A stretch of DNA of 64,000 bases from contig NZ_JAHPZX010000001.1 in NCBI RefSeq assembly GCF_021325795.1, positions 744,001 to 808,000 on the forward strand. Direction: 5' to 3'. Each line of letters begins with the position of its first letter. Within the stretch, counting starts at the first letter, position 1. The DNA is from Bordetella sp. LUAb4 (GTDB lineage: Bacteria; Pseudomonadota; Gammaproteobacteria; Burkholderiales; Burkholderiaceae_B). The notes beneath the pieces are model-generated. The model was not told where the DNA came from and did not search any database. It worked only from the letters and a program-made list of their open reading frames with translations. The position numbers were made by a program, and so were the translations under genes. Of this stretch, positions 25,352 to 34,283 are shown one piece after another.

Positions 25352-25770
25352 GGCAATCTCCGAGGAAAAGACGCCGAGGCGACCTGGAGCGGGAACCTCG
25401 CGCAAATATCCGTCACGCTCAGGCAAGCGCCATGCCGGATAGCGGGGACCAATGGGAAAAATTTTCAGTTTCATACATTGCCCATCAATTGCGCGCATCC
25501 GGGATGCCTCTCTATTTGGGCGATTTTGCATGCAAAAGAAACACATTTAGCCGCATCATCCCTCGGTTTCCCCAAAATTACGAAGTTCTTTTGTACACAA
25601 TTTTCGTTTACGATTATTAGCAACATCCTTGTTAGGATCCGATTGAAATAATTAATTAAGTTAACTACTATTCACTACATCATTTGTAGTAGCCAGTTTC
25701 ACATGGCACCGGTAGCGCGGCCGCGTCGCGCTAACACGGCACAGCTTCCCGCGCCGCCCGCACGACCACC
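25352..25770. other. Intergenic region between paoA and the histidine kinase gene, AT-rich core
   Basis: A 419-bp gap divergent between paoABC (minus) and the kinase (plus). 25480-25700 is strongly AT-rich compared with the rest of the window and should hold both promoters, although I cannot fix convincing -35/-10 pairs. An inverted repeat ACTACA-N5-TGTAGT lies at 25674-25690, about 80 bp before the kinase start, and could be a regulator site. No gene is seen. Confidence 0.4.
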
Positions 25771-28140
25771 ATGCGAATCAAAGCGATCCTATGCAGGTTG
25801 GTTTTCGTCGTCTCCGCGCTCTTCTGCGCGGCGACGGCATGGGCGGGGGAATTTCGTCTGGAAAGCGCGCCGGCCGAGCCTGTCGACCTGGCGCCCTATG
25901 TGGATGTCTATGACGATGTGACCGGCCGGCTACGCCTGTCCGATTTACTCAGCATGACGCGAGCGTCGCCCGTCATCTTCCAGCGTGTCGGCAAACATCC
26001 GCAGCCGCAGCCCACCCAAGCCACGCGCTGGTTGCGCGTCACCGTTCAAAACGATTCCGTCGTCGCGCAGCGGCTTGCCCTGATCCCCGCGCCCGCCAAT
26101 GCGGACGAGGTCGAGGTCAATATGGAGCTGGGCGGGGTGTGGACCACGACGCGCTTCGGCAGCTCCATTCCCCTGAACGAACATACCAATACCAATGAGC
26201 GCGACGGCAATCATTTCGTGCTGCCCGCTGGCGCGCAAGCGCGTTTCTACATCAGCGTGCGCAATGCCCTGCCCGACACCACCATGCCGATCCTGGAATC
26301 GGCGGAACGTCATACGCAGGTCAAATCGACCACGCTGGCCTGGGACGCCGCGCTGATAGGGGGCCTGGCCGCCCTGGCCTGGTGCGCGGTTCTGATCGGC
26401 TGCATCACGCAACGCATGCCGTACATCTACCTGGGCCTGCTGGCCGCCACGGAGGCGCTGTACGAAGCGGCCATCCGCGGGCAGGCGCAAACCATGTTCT
26501 GGCCCGAAGCCGCCGGCTGGGGCAGCCGCGGCGAACTGCTGCTGGGCAGCATCAGCGTGGTGCTGTTCGTTCTTTTCCTGCGCAGCGTGGCACGGCGCGA
26601 CCCGTTGCTGGCCGGTGGGCTGCTGGCGGTGGACATGGTGCTGGCGCTGCTGGCTGGCCTGCTGGTGGCGTCGTGGACCACCGATCTGTACACGGTGTCG
26701 GTGCTGTTGACCGCCATCGGCGCGGTGGTGGGCGTCAGCCTGTTGGCGGTGCTGCCTTTTCTGCCGCACCGCACCTTGCCCACGATCCGCCTGCTCGGCA
26801 CCGCCGCCGCGCTATTGCTGTGCCACACGGTGCTGCATACGAGCAGCCTGCGCGAGCTGCAAACGCATTTCACGCTGTACCCCGAAGTGGGGATGAACGC
26901 CATGTCGGCGCTGCTGCTGGCGGCGCTGGGATCGACCCTGGCCATGCTCGCCGCGTGGACCAACCGGCTGCCCCGCCGCGTGCGCGGCACCGCAACCATG
27001 GGGCCGCGCGACCGCGCCAAGCTGCGCGTGCAGGTACAGATGCAGACCGCCGCGCTGGACCAGGCCTTGCAACAGGCTACCGAAAAAAGCCGGCAGCAGG
27101 ACCAGTTGCTGGGGTATATCAGCCACGACCTGCGCGCGCCGTTGGCCACCATCTCCAACTACATGCGCCTGGTGCGGGCCGCCGCCACGCCGGAACAGCA
27201 ATCCCACCTGGATGTCATCGAGCGCAGCCTGGGCCACCAATTCCAATTGGTCGACGAGGTGCTGACCTTCGCCCGCGGCCAGACCCAGCCCTTGGAACTG
27301 GTGCCGGCACCCGCTTCACCGACCCAGCTGCTGAGCGAAGTCATCGGCAACGCCGTGGCCTTCTGCGCGCCCAAGCGCAATGCCTTCCATTTCCTGCCGC
27401 CCGCCAGCCTGCCGGTCAGCGTAATGATCGATGCGGGGCGGCTGCGGCAGGTACTGCTGAATCTGCTGGACAATGCCGCCAAATTTACCCAGGACGGCCG
27501 CGTGTCCCTGTGCGTGACCTCACTGCGGCGGGACGACCACTGGATCCTGGAGTTCATGGTCGCCGACAACGGCCCCGGCATCCCGCTGGAACGCCAGGCG
27601 GAGATCTTCAGCGCGTTCCAGCAACTGCGCACCGAACACGGCGGCGTCGGGCTGGGCTTGTTCATCGCCGAACATATCGTCCGCGGCATGGGCAGCCAAT
27701 TGAGCCTGGCCAGCACGCCGGGCGACGGCGCGCGCTTCAGCTTCCGCCTGGAAGTGCCGGGCGTGGACCAGACGCTGGTTTCGATGTCGCCCGTCAGCGT
27801 GGCGCCGCCCCCGCGCTTCCTTGAAGCCGCATTGACGCTGCCGCCGCTGGCGGCGCGCCAGACGTTGGCACAGCTGGCGCACGATGGCGAGGTCAGTGAC
27901 TTGCGCGTGTGGCTGGCGCAGGCGCGCGCCGCTTATCCGGAATGCGACGCCTTCCTCAAACGGGTCGACACAGCCTTGGTGGACCTGGACCTGGGGACCA
28001 TAGAAAACCTGGCCGCCGCGTCCTACGATGCGCCTTCCGCCAATGCCGCGATGCCGGCGCTGGCGACCGCGCCGGTGCTGGAGATCACGCCCGCGGCCCC
28101 GCCACGGTCAGCGCGCCGCCACAAGCGGACCGGCACGTAG
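25771..28140 (+). CDS. 7TMR-DISM membrane sensor histidine kinase
   Basis: 789 residues. A signal peptide ends near AWA-GE. A periplasmic DISM-type beta-sandwich domain (about 35-190) contains the family motif TRWLRVTVQNDS. Seven membrane helices lie at about 190-415, then a coiled coil (VQMQTAALDQALQQATEKSRQQ), HisKA with phosphoacceptor His452 (SHDLRAPLATISN), and HATPase_c with the N box (LLNLLDNAAKFT) and G boxes (DNGPGIP, GVGLGLFIA). About 120 residues follow the ATPase domain and end in a basic tail; the helical part (LAQLAHDGEVSDLRVWLAQAR) is seen in other betaproteobacterial sensors and has no assigned role. No partner response regulator is adjacent. DISM domains often sense carbohydrate or envelope ligands. 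Confidence 0.9.
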   Translation: MRIKAILCRLVFVVSALFCAATAWAGEFRLESAPAEPVDLAPYVDVYDDVTGRLRLSDLLSMTRASPVIFQRVGKHPQPQPTQATRWLRVTVQNDSVVAQRLALIPAPANADEVEVNMELGGVWTTTRFGSSIPLNEHTNTNERDGNHFVLPAGAQARFYISVRNALPDTTMPILESAERHTQVKSTTLAWDAALIGGLAALAWCAVLIGCITQRMPYIYLGLLAATEALYEAAIRGQAQTMFWPEAAGWGSRGELLLGSISVVLFVLFLRSVARRDPLLAGGLLAVDMVLALLAGLLVASWTTDLYTVSVLLTAIGAVVGVSLLAVLPFLPHRTLPTIRLLGTAAALLLCHTVLHTSSLRELQTHFTLYPEVGMNAMSALLLAALGSTLAMLAAWTNRLPRRVRGTATMGPRDRAKLRVQVQMQTAALDQALQQATEKSRQQDQLLGYISHDLRAPLATISNYMRLVRAAATPEQQSHLDVIERSLGHQFQLVDEVLTFARGQTQPLELVPAPASPTQLLSEVIGNAVAFCAPKRNAFHFLPPASLPVSVMIDAGRLRQVLLNLLDNAAKFTQDGRVSLCVTSLRRDDHWILEFMVADNGPGIPLERQAEIFSAFQQLRTEHGGVGLGLFIAEHIVRGMGSQLSLASTPGDGARFSFRLEVPGVDQTLVSMSPVSVAPPPRFLEAALTLPPLAARQTLAQLAHDGEVSDLRVWLAQARAAYPECDAFLKRVDTALVDLDLGTIENLAAASYDAPSANAAMPALATAPVLEITPAAPPRSARRHKRTGT

Positions 28141-28152
28141 CGGCAGCAGCAC

Positions 28153-29229
28153 TTAGCGGCCACCCACTCCCTGGATTTCGCGGCCTATCGCCGACAGGAC
28201 CACGGTACGTTCCACGCCGCCACGCTTGATGGCTTCCTTGGGCATGCCGAACACCACGCAGCTGTCTTCGTCCTGCGCCAGCGTGCGCGCGCCGGCTGTC
28301 CGCATTTCGAGCAGGCCAGCCGCGCCATCGTCACCCATGCCGGTCATGATGATACCCAGGGCATTGGCACCCGCATTGCGGGCCACCGAGCGGAACAACA
28401 CATCCACCGATGGCCGATGGCGATTGACCAGCGGGCCGTCCAGCACGTCCACGTAGTACTGCGCGCCGCTGCGCTTGAGCACCATGTGGCGCCCGCCCGG
28501 CGCGATCAAGGCGCGCCCCGGCACCACCCGGTCGTTCGGCTGCGCTTCCTTGACGCTGATGCGGCACACGCCGTCGAGCCGCGCCGCGAAGGCCGCGGTG
28601 AATTTCTCCGGCATGTGCTGCACGATGACCAGGCCCGGGCAGACCCGCGGCAAGCCGGTCAGCACTTCCTCCAGCGCCTGCGTGCCGCCGGTGGAGGTGC
28701 CGATGGCGACGACCCGCTCCGTGGTCTGGGCCATGGCGCGTGCCTGCGGCGGCGGCAATACCGCATCGGCGCTGAGCTTGGGAGCCGGCACGGCCGGCGC
28801 GGGCGCACCGGGACGTACGCGCGCGCGCGCCGCGCTGCGCACCGTGGTGATCAGCTCGTTCGCCGCCTCGACCAGGAACTGCCGCAGGCCCAGCTTGGGC
28901 TTGGTGACGATGGCCACGGCACCCGCGGCCAGCGCATCGATGGAGGTGCGCGCGCCCTTCTCGGTCAGCGTCGAACAGATCACCACCGGTGTCGGGCGTT
29001 CCTGCATCAGCAGCCGCAGGAAGGTCAGCCCGTCCATGCGCGGCATCTCGATATCGAGCACGATGACATCGGGCCAGGCGTGGCCGGCCTGCTTCAGGCG
29101 CTCGATGGCGAGCAGCGGGTCGGCCACCGCGTGGCTGACGACGATGTCCGGCGCGTCGTTCAGCACGCCGGCCAGCACCTGGCGCACCACGGCGGAATCG
29201 TCGATGACCATGACGTTGATGGTAGACAT
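28153..29229 (-). CDS. cheB: Chemotaxis-type protein-glutamate methylesterase
   Basis: 358 residues from 29229 ([16 protein letters not shown]). An N-terminal receiver carries the phosphoacceptor Asp59 ([13 protein letters not shown]). An Ala/Pro-rich linker follows, then the methylesterase domain with Ser in [12 protein letters not shown], His in [14 protein letters not shown] and Asp in [13 protein letters not shown]. It removes methyl groups from, and can deamidate, chemoreceptors, resetting CheA output. It is the last gene of the operon and convergent with the kinase gene, 12 bp away. All catalytic residues are present. Confidence 0.95.
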   Translation of the reverse strand: MSTINVMVIDDSAVVRQVLAGVLNDAPDIVVSHAVADPLLAIERLKQAGHAWPDVIVLDIEMPRMDGLTFLRLLMQERPTPVVICSTLTEKGARTSIDALAAGAVAIVTKPKLGLRQFLVEAANELITTVRSAARARVRPGAPAPAVPAPKLSADAVLPPPQARAMAQTTERVVAIGTSTGGTQALEEVLTGLPRVCPGLVIVQHMPEKFTAAFAARLDGVCRISVKEAQPNDRVVPGRALIAPGGRHMVLKRSGAQYYVDVLDGPLVNRHRPSVDVLFRSVARNAGANALGIIMTGMGDDGAAGLLEMRTAGARTLAQDEDSCVVFGMPKEAIKRGGVERTVVLSAIGREIQGVGGR

Positions 29230-29242
29230 GAAGTCCCGGGTC

Positions 29243-29806
29243 CTACGTAGTCGACCGTTCCGGCGGCAAGAGCAAGGCTTGCTTGACCCAGACGTCACCG
29301 GTCGCGATATTGAAAATGACTTGGCGATGGCCGCTGCCGAACAGATGCTCGGAGCGCACCGAAATACCGCGTTGCCGCAGCAGCTCGCGGGCGGCCTCGC
29401 CATTGCGCCTGCCGATCTCGACGGCTTGCGGTTGCGCACGGCCGGGAAACATATTGCCACCGCCGAAGATCTTCGCTTCGCACTCCTGCACACGGATTCC
29501 CTTCCGCTCCAACGCCTGCAGCATCAGTTCCACCACCTCCTCGCCATAGCGGCCGTCCAGCGGCGCGCCGCCGTGCTTGGGCCGCGACGCCAGCAGGAAA
29601 TGCGACATGGCGCCCTCGCGGTAGCGCGGGTGCCACAAGGTGATGGATACGCATGAGCCCAACAAGGTGCGCACACGGTATTCGGCGGCCCCGACGAAAT
29701 AATCGCCGGGCTGCAGGAACACGTCGATGCGTGGATCTTGCGGCGGCGCAGCGGCGCTCTTGGTGGATGACGCACTGACGCGCGAAGCAAGGAGGGATAC
29801 ACGCAT
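29243..29806 (-). CDS. cheD: Chemoreceptor glutamine deamidase
   Basis: 187 residues from 29806, starting 2 bases after the cheR stop. The catalytic Cys ([11 protein letters not shown]) and His (GAMSHFLL) are present, as is the conserved KIFGGGNMF. CheD deamidates receptor glutamines and, in many systems, is modulated by CheC or CheY. No cheC is nearby. About 40 N-terminal residues before PGDYFVG are Ser/Ala-rich and poorly conserved. Confidence 0.94.
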   Translation of the reverse strand: MRVSLLASRVSASSTKSAAAPPQDPRIDVFLQPGDYFVGAAEYRVRTLLGSCVSITLWHPRYREGAMSHFLLASRPKHGGAPLDGRYGEEVVELMLQALERKGIRVQECEAKIFGGGNMFPGRAQPQAVEIGRRNGEAARELLRQRGISVRSEHLFGSGHRQVIFNIATGDVWVKQALLLPPERSTT

Positions 29807-29808
29807 GC

Positions 29809-30681
29809 TCAGACCTTGCGATAAACGGAGGGCATCACCGCGGTCACCGCCAGGTCGATGCCGTGCAGGCTTTCCGAATGGCCCACGAACAGCACGCCTC
29901 CCGGCTTGAGTTGCGACAGCACGCGCGTCACCACCTGGCGCTTGGTCTCGCCGTTGAAATAGATCATCACGTTGCGCAGGAACACCGCGTCGAAGGCGCC
30001 CAGATCCGGCAGCGGGGCATTCAGGTTGGCGTGGCTGAAACGAACGTGCTGGCGCAGGGACCGGTCCACCAGGAAGGTCCCCGCCTGCGGGCCCAGTCCT
30101 TTCAGGCAATAGCGTTTGAGCATGGCCGGCGGAATCTGCCGGCCGCGCTGTTCAGGGTAATGGCCGGTGCGCGCGCGCGTCACCACGCGCGTGCTGATGT
30201 CGGTACCCACCACTTCGAACGGCCGTCCATCCAGGCTGTCATGCAGCACCATGGCGATGGTGTAGGCCTCTTCGCCGGTGGAGCTGGCCGCGCTCCACAC
30301 CCGATACGGCTGGCCGGCACGCAGCCGCGGCGCCTGCCCCTGGCCGCGGGCTTGGCGCCGCCCCGAGGTTTGCGCGGGGGTTTGCTCTTGCCCATGCGCC
30401 TCGCGGGCTTCGCGCGTCAGCACTTCGAAGTGACGCGGTTCGCGGAAGAAATACGTTTCGTTGGTGGTCAACAGGTCGATCGCCATCTGGGTCTCGACGC
30501 CGTCCTGGCCGCTCTTGAGCAAGGCGAAATAAGCCGCATAGCTGTCCAGGCCTCGCGCCTCCAGGCGCTTGGCCAGCCGGCCGCAGACCAAGGCCTTCTT
30601 GGCGGGCGACAAGCTGATCCCGGCGGCTTCGAAGATGAAGCGCTGGAACTGGGTGAATTCCTGGTCGGTTATGGCGTACAT
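29809..30681 (-). CDS. cheR: Chemoreceptor glutamate methyltransferase
   Basis: 290 residues from 30681 (MYAITDQEFTQF). The N-terminal helical domain includes GISLSPAKKALVCGRLAKRL, then NETYFFREPRHF, the SAM-binding VWSAASSTGEEAYTIAM and the FLRNVMIYF motif. A Gln/Arg/Gly-rich insertion (about residues 99-121, EQTPAQTSGRRQARGQGQ) before the SAM site is unusual. It methylates glutamates on MCP signalling helices. The start lies inside the end of the upstream EAL gene (13-base overlap), so translation is coupled. Confidence 0.94.
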   Translation of the reverse strand: MYAITDQEFTQFQRFIFEAAGISLSPAKKALVCGRLAKRLEARGLDSYAAYFALLKSGQDGVETQMAIDLLTTNETYFFREPRHFEVLTREAREAHGQEQTPAQTSGRRQARGQGQAPRLRAGQPYRVWSAASSTGEEAYTIAMVLHDSLDGRPFEVVGTDISTRVVTRARTGHYPEQRGRQIPPAMLKRYCLKGLGPQAGTFLVDRSLRQHVRFSHANLNAPLPDLGAFDAVFLRNVMIYFNGETKRQVVTRVLSQLKPGGVLFVGHSESLHGIDLAVTAVMPSVYRKV

Positions 30682-31928
30682 ATATCGCTGCCTTCGCGCG
30701 CGCCGCGCCACAAGCCTTCGCGCAAACCGTCGACCCGATACCTGTGCTGCCGCAACCACCCCGGAATGGCGCTGCCGGCCATGGGGCGCGCGATGAAGTA
30801 ACCCTGCCCCACCATACAGCCCAGCTCGCGCAGCAGCTGCCAGTCCTCTTCGTTCTCGATGCCCTCAGCGGTCGATACCAGGCCCATCTGGCGCGCCATG
30901 TCGATGGCCGCCTTCAGAATCACGCGCAGGTTCTTGCGCTTGATGGCCCCGTGCACGAAGCTGCGGTCTATCTTCAATTCGGTAAAGGGGATGCGCGCCA
31001 ACTGCTGCATGGACGAAAAGCCGGTGCCGTAATCGTCGATGGACAAGCCGAAACCCCGCAGCCGCAGCCGCGCCAGCAAGCCGCGCGCATGGCCGCCGGG
31101 ATCGACCAGCGAACTCTCGGTGATCTCGAAGCTCACTTGTTCGGGCGGCACATGGAAACGCTGCACCACGGCCACGATGTCGCGCGCCAGGCCGGGCCAA
31201 TCCAGCAGCAGCGGCGACAGGTTGACTGAGAGCGTCAGGCGCAGCCCGCGGCTGTTCCAGCTGGCTGCCTGGGTCAGCGCCTGCTCCATCACGCTGAATG
31301 TCAGCGGCTGGATCAGGCCGTACTGTTCGGCCAAGGGCACGAAGCGCGTCGGCGAGACATTGCCCAGCGAAGGATGAGACCAGCGGGCCAAGGCCTCCAC
31401 GCCCCGCACCAGGCCGGTATTCATATCCACCTTGGGCTGGTACTCGACATGGATCTGGCCCTGGCCCAGGGCCGCCTCCAGCATGCCGGGCGGAATGGGC
31501 GCGGCCTCGTCCAAGGCGCCACGGCGCGGCCGCGCCAGCGCGCCATAGGCATCCAGCGCGTGGCGCAAGGCTTCGCGCGTGACGGGCTTTTCCAGGCCGG
31601 CCAGGACGTTGAATCCCATATCCAGCGCGATCGCCACCACCGAATCGATCATGGCGCTCTCGCGGCCCGACGCGATGATCAAGTCGACCTGGACGGCGCG
31701 GATGCGCAGTTGTTCGATCAGCTCGACACCATCCATGCCGGGCATCTCGATGTCCACCACGATGACCTGCGGCAGCGGGCGCAAGGTATCGAGCAGCGCC
31801 AGCGCTTCCTCGCCTTCGCTGGCCTCGTGGATGGACGCGATGCCCAGTTCGCGGCACAGCGACACCGTATGGCGCCGTTGAGGCGGGCTGTCGTCAACCA
31901 CGAGGATGGAGCGCAGGTTAGGCAGCAC
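30669..31928 (-). CDS. Response regulator with EAL cyclic-di-GMP phosphodiesterase domain
   Basis: 419 residues from a GTG at 31928 (reading MLPNLRSILVVDDSPP), the only start between the cheW stop and the receiver domain. The receiver carries Asp59 (VIVVDIEMPGMDG). The EAL domain begins at about residue 140 and keeps the catalytic set: VEALARW, LSVNLSP, FEITES, SIDDYGTGFSS, ELKIDRSF and STAEGIE. It should hydrolyse c-di-GMP. Embedded between cheW and cheR, with overlap into cheR, it is a likely output of the pathway if CheA phosphorylates its receiver. Such a component is not part of flagellar che operons. Confidence 0.93.
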   Translation of the reverse strand: MLPNLRSILVVDDSPPQRRHTVSLCRELGIASIHEASEGEEALALLDTLRPLPQVIVVDIEMPGMDGVELIEQLRIRAVQVDLIIASGRESAMIDSVVAIALDMGFNVLAGLEKPVTREALRHALDAYGALARPRRGALDEAAPIPPGMLEAALGQGQIHVEYQPKVDMNTGLVRGVEALARWSHPSLGNVSPTRFVPLAEQYGLIQPLTFSVMEQALTQAASWNSRGLRLTLSVNLSPLLLDWPGLARDIVAVVQRFHVPPEQVSFEITESSLVDPGGHARGLLARLRLRGFGLSIDDYGTGFSSMQQLARIPFTELKIDRSFVHGAIKRKNLRVILKAAIDMARQMGLVSTAEGIENEEDWQLLRELGCMVGQGYFIARPMAGSAIPGWLRQHRYRVDGLREGLWRGAREGSDICTP

Positions 31929-31941
31929 TATAAAGACCTGT

Positions 31942-32532
31942 TCAATCCACCGTGGCCAGCGTGTCGCGGGACAGCAGGGACTGGGCCTGGTGCGCGCCGC
32001 CCGGCAGCGCCGCACTATCGGGCAGCGCCTCCAGGGCCAGGATGCGCGCCACGGCCAGCAGAATCACGAAGCGCCCGCGCACCTTGCCCACGCCGGCGAT
32101 GAAGTCGCTGCGTACGCCCGCGCCGAACAAAGGTGGCGGCTCGATATCCGCCGCGGCGATGTCCAGCACTTCGCTGACCGCGTCCACCACGACACCCGCC
32201 ACCTGGCGGCCGCCATCGGGCTCGTCGATCTCGACGATGACGATGCACGTGCGCTTGGTCACCGGCGCGGCGGCGCGGCCGAAGCGCGCCTGCAGATCGA
32301 TGACCGGCACCACGGCGCCGCGCAGGTTGATCACGCCACGGATGGACGCCGGCATCATCGGCACCACGGTCAGGTCGTGATACTCGATGATTTCCTTGAT
32401 CGACAGAATGCCGATGGCGAACATCTCACCGCCCAGCATGAACGTCAGGTACTGCGCCGCCTCGGTTGGCGCGGCCAGCCCGCCCGCCGTGGCCGGCGCC
32501 CCTGGCCCTTTCGAATATGACAGCTCATTCAT
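31942..32532 (-). CDS. cheW: CheW-like coupling protein
   Basis: 196 residues. The CheW fold is seen in YLTFMLGGEMFAIGILSIKEIIEY, MPASIRGVINLRGAVVPVIDL and VGKVRGRFVILLAV. It links the MCP to CheA in the signalling array. About 25 residues of Pro/Ala/Gly-rich sequence precede the domain and about 30 follow it, making it longer than a minimal CheW. It lies between the MCP and the EAL gene with gaps of only 13-15 bp. Confidence 0.94.
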   Translation of the reverse strand: MNELSYSKGPGAPATAGGLAAPTEAAQYLTFMLGGEMFAIGILSIKEIIEYHDLTVVPMMPASIRGVINLRGAVVPVIDLQARFGRAAAPVTKRTCIVIVEIDEPDGGRQVAGVVVDAVSEVLDIAAADIEPPPLFGAGVRSDFIAGVGKVRGRFVILLAVARILALEALPDSAALPGGAHQAQSLLSRDTLATVD

Positions 32533-32547
32533 CGCAGCGCTCCGCGA

Positions 32548-34224
32548 TCAATAGCGGCCAAACTGCGATTCGTCCGGCGTATCGACGCCGGCGAATGCAA
32601 GCTTGGCGCCGGCGTCGGTTTCCAGCGACTCGCGCGCGTAGGCCGGCGGACGCTGCACCGGAGACGCCGGCTTGCGGCGCGCCTTGACCGAGCCGCGCAC
32701 CACTTCCGCGCCATTGCGGCCGCTAAGCTTGAAGAAGGCCATGGCTTGCTGCAGTTGTTCGGCCTGCGAGCTCATTTCCTCGGCGGTCGCCGCCAGTTCC
32801 TCGGAGCTGGAAGCGTTCTGCTGCGTGGTCTGGCTCAGTTGGCTGACAGCCGCGTTGATCTGGCCGACGCCGGAAGATTGTTCTTCGGACGCCGCGGTGA
32901 TTTCCTGCACCAGGTCGGAGGTCTTGCGGATATTCGGCACCATCTGCTCCAGCAGGCGGCCAGCCCGTTCGGCCAGGTCCACGCTGGAGCTGGCGACGCC
33001 GCCGATTTCCTGCGCGGCCACCTGGCTGCGTTCGGCCAGCTTGCGCACCTCGGCGGCCACGACCGCGAAGCCCTTGCCGTGTTCACCGGCGCGCGCCGCC
33101 TCGATGGCCGCGTTCAGGGCCAACAAATTGGTCTGGTAGGCGATGTCGTCGATGATGCCGATCTTCTGCGCGATCTGCTTCATGGCCGCCACGGTCGAGG
33201 TCACGGCCTCGCCGCCCTCGGCCGCTTCGGCCGCCGCCTTGGTCGCCATGCCGTCGGTCACCTTCGAGTTCTCGGTGTTCTGGGCGATGGACGCGGTCAT
33301 CTGTTCGATCGATGCACTGGTTTCTTCCACGCCGGCAGCCTGTTCGCTGGAGGCCTGGCTCAAGGATTGCGCCGTCGCGCTCACTTCCTCGGAGGCGCCT
33401 GCCAGCGCCTCGGCGCTGCTGTTGACCTCGGTCACCACCTGCGACAGGCGGGCGACCATTTCCTTGACCGCCGCCATCATGCTGGTGCTGTCGTTCTTCT
33501 TGACCTGCACATTCACCGACAGGTCGCCGTCGGCCACCTTGCGCAGCAGGCCGGCTGCATAATTCGGTTCGCCGCCCAGCAGCTTGAGCAGGCTGCGCGT
33601 GATGAAAAAGGCGATCAACAGGGCCAGTACCACCGCGGCGATGGCCAGCGACAGCACCAGCATGCGGGTCTCGGCGTACAGCACATCGCCTTCCGTATTG
33701 GTTTCGTCCATCAACTGGACTTGCCGCGTAAGCATCGCACGCAAGGCATTTTCGGAGGCGGTGTTGGCTGCCAGCACATCGCTCTTCAAGAAAGCAGCGG
33801 CGAGTTCCTTATCCTGCGCATACAGCGCCAGGAAGCGCTCCACGTTCTGGTCGACCCGACGGCGCGTTTCCTGCGCGTCCTTCAAAAGCTTGCCCGCGCC
33901 TTCATCATTGACGGTCTGCTGCAGCTTGTTCAGATTGGCCTGGCTGATGGACATGTTGTCGGCCATGCGCTTTTTCTGGCGATCCAATTCGATGGGGTCA
34001 CTCGTCAGCAGCATGCCGCGCAGCACCCGGCCGTCGTCGGCGGTGCGGATGATGTTGTCATTGAGCAGCGCTACCTTGGGATAGCGGTCCTGAGTCACGA
34101 CCGTCAAGCCATCGTTGATCTTTTCCAGCCGCTGCAGGCTCAGAACCGAAATAGCCGCTAGCAGGATGATCACCACCCCGAATCCCAATGCCAACCGCGT
34201 GGCGACCTTCATATTCCCAAACAT
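32548..34224 (-). CDS. Methyl-accepting chemotaxis protein with four-helix periplasmic sensor
   Basis: 558 residues from 34224, with AGGAG upstream. A membrane helix (about 10-30), a periplasmic four-helix bundle (about 35-190, as in the 4HB_MCP family), a second membrane helix (about 190-212) and a HAMP linker (about 213-265) precede the cytoplasmic signalling hairpin. The tip is [31 protein letters not shown] in sense, i.e. standard MCP. Glu/Gln-rich methylation helices flank it. The C-terminal tail (about 50 residues, ending QFGRY) has no NWETF-type CheR tether. The ligand is unknown. Confidence 0.93.
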   Translation of the reverse strand: MFGNMKVATRLALGFGVVIILLAAISVLSLQRLEKINDGLTVVTQDRYPKVALLNDNIIRTADDGRVLRGMLLTSDPIELDRQKKRMADNMSISQANLNKLQQTVNDEGAGKLLKDAQETRRRVDQNVERFLALYAQDKELAAAFLKSDVLAANTASENALRAMLTRQVQLMDETNTEGDVLYAETRMLVLSLAIAAVVLALLIAFFITRSLLKLLGGEPNYAAGLLRKVADGDLSVNVQVKKNDSTSMMAAVKEMVARLSQVVTEVNSSAEALAGASEEVSATAQSLSQASSEQAAGVEETSASIEQMTASIAQNTENSKVTDGMATKAAAEAAEGGEAVTSTVAAMKQIAQKIGIIDDIAYQTNLLALNAAIEAARAGEHGKGFAVVAAEVRKLAERSQVAAQEIGGVASSSVDLAERAGRLLEQMVPNIRKTSDLVQEITAASEEQSSGVGQINAAVSQLSQTTQQNASSSEELAATAEEMSSQAEQLQQAMAFFKLSGRNGAEVVRGSVKARRKPASPVQRPPAYARESLETDAGAKLAFAGVDTPDESQFGRY

Positions 34225-34283
34225 GGCCTTGCTCCTAGATCTAGATTGTTTGCCTGCCAGCGCTCCAGCACCGGTTCCAGGCG

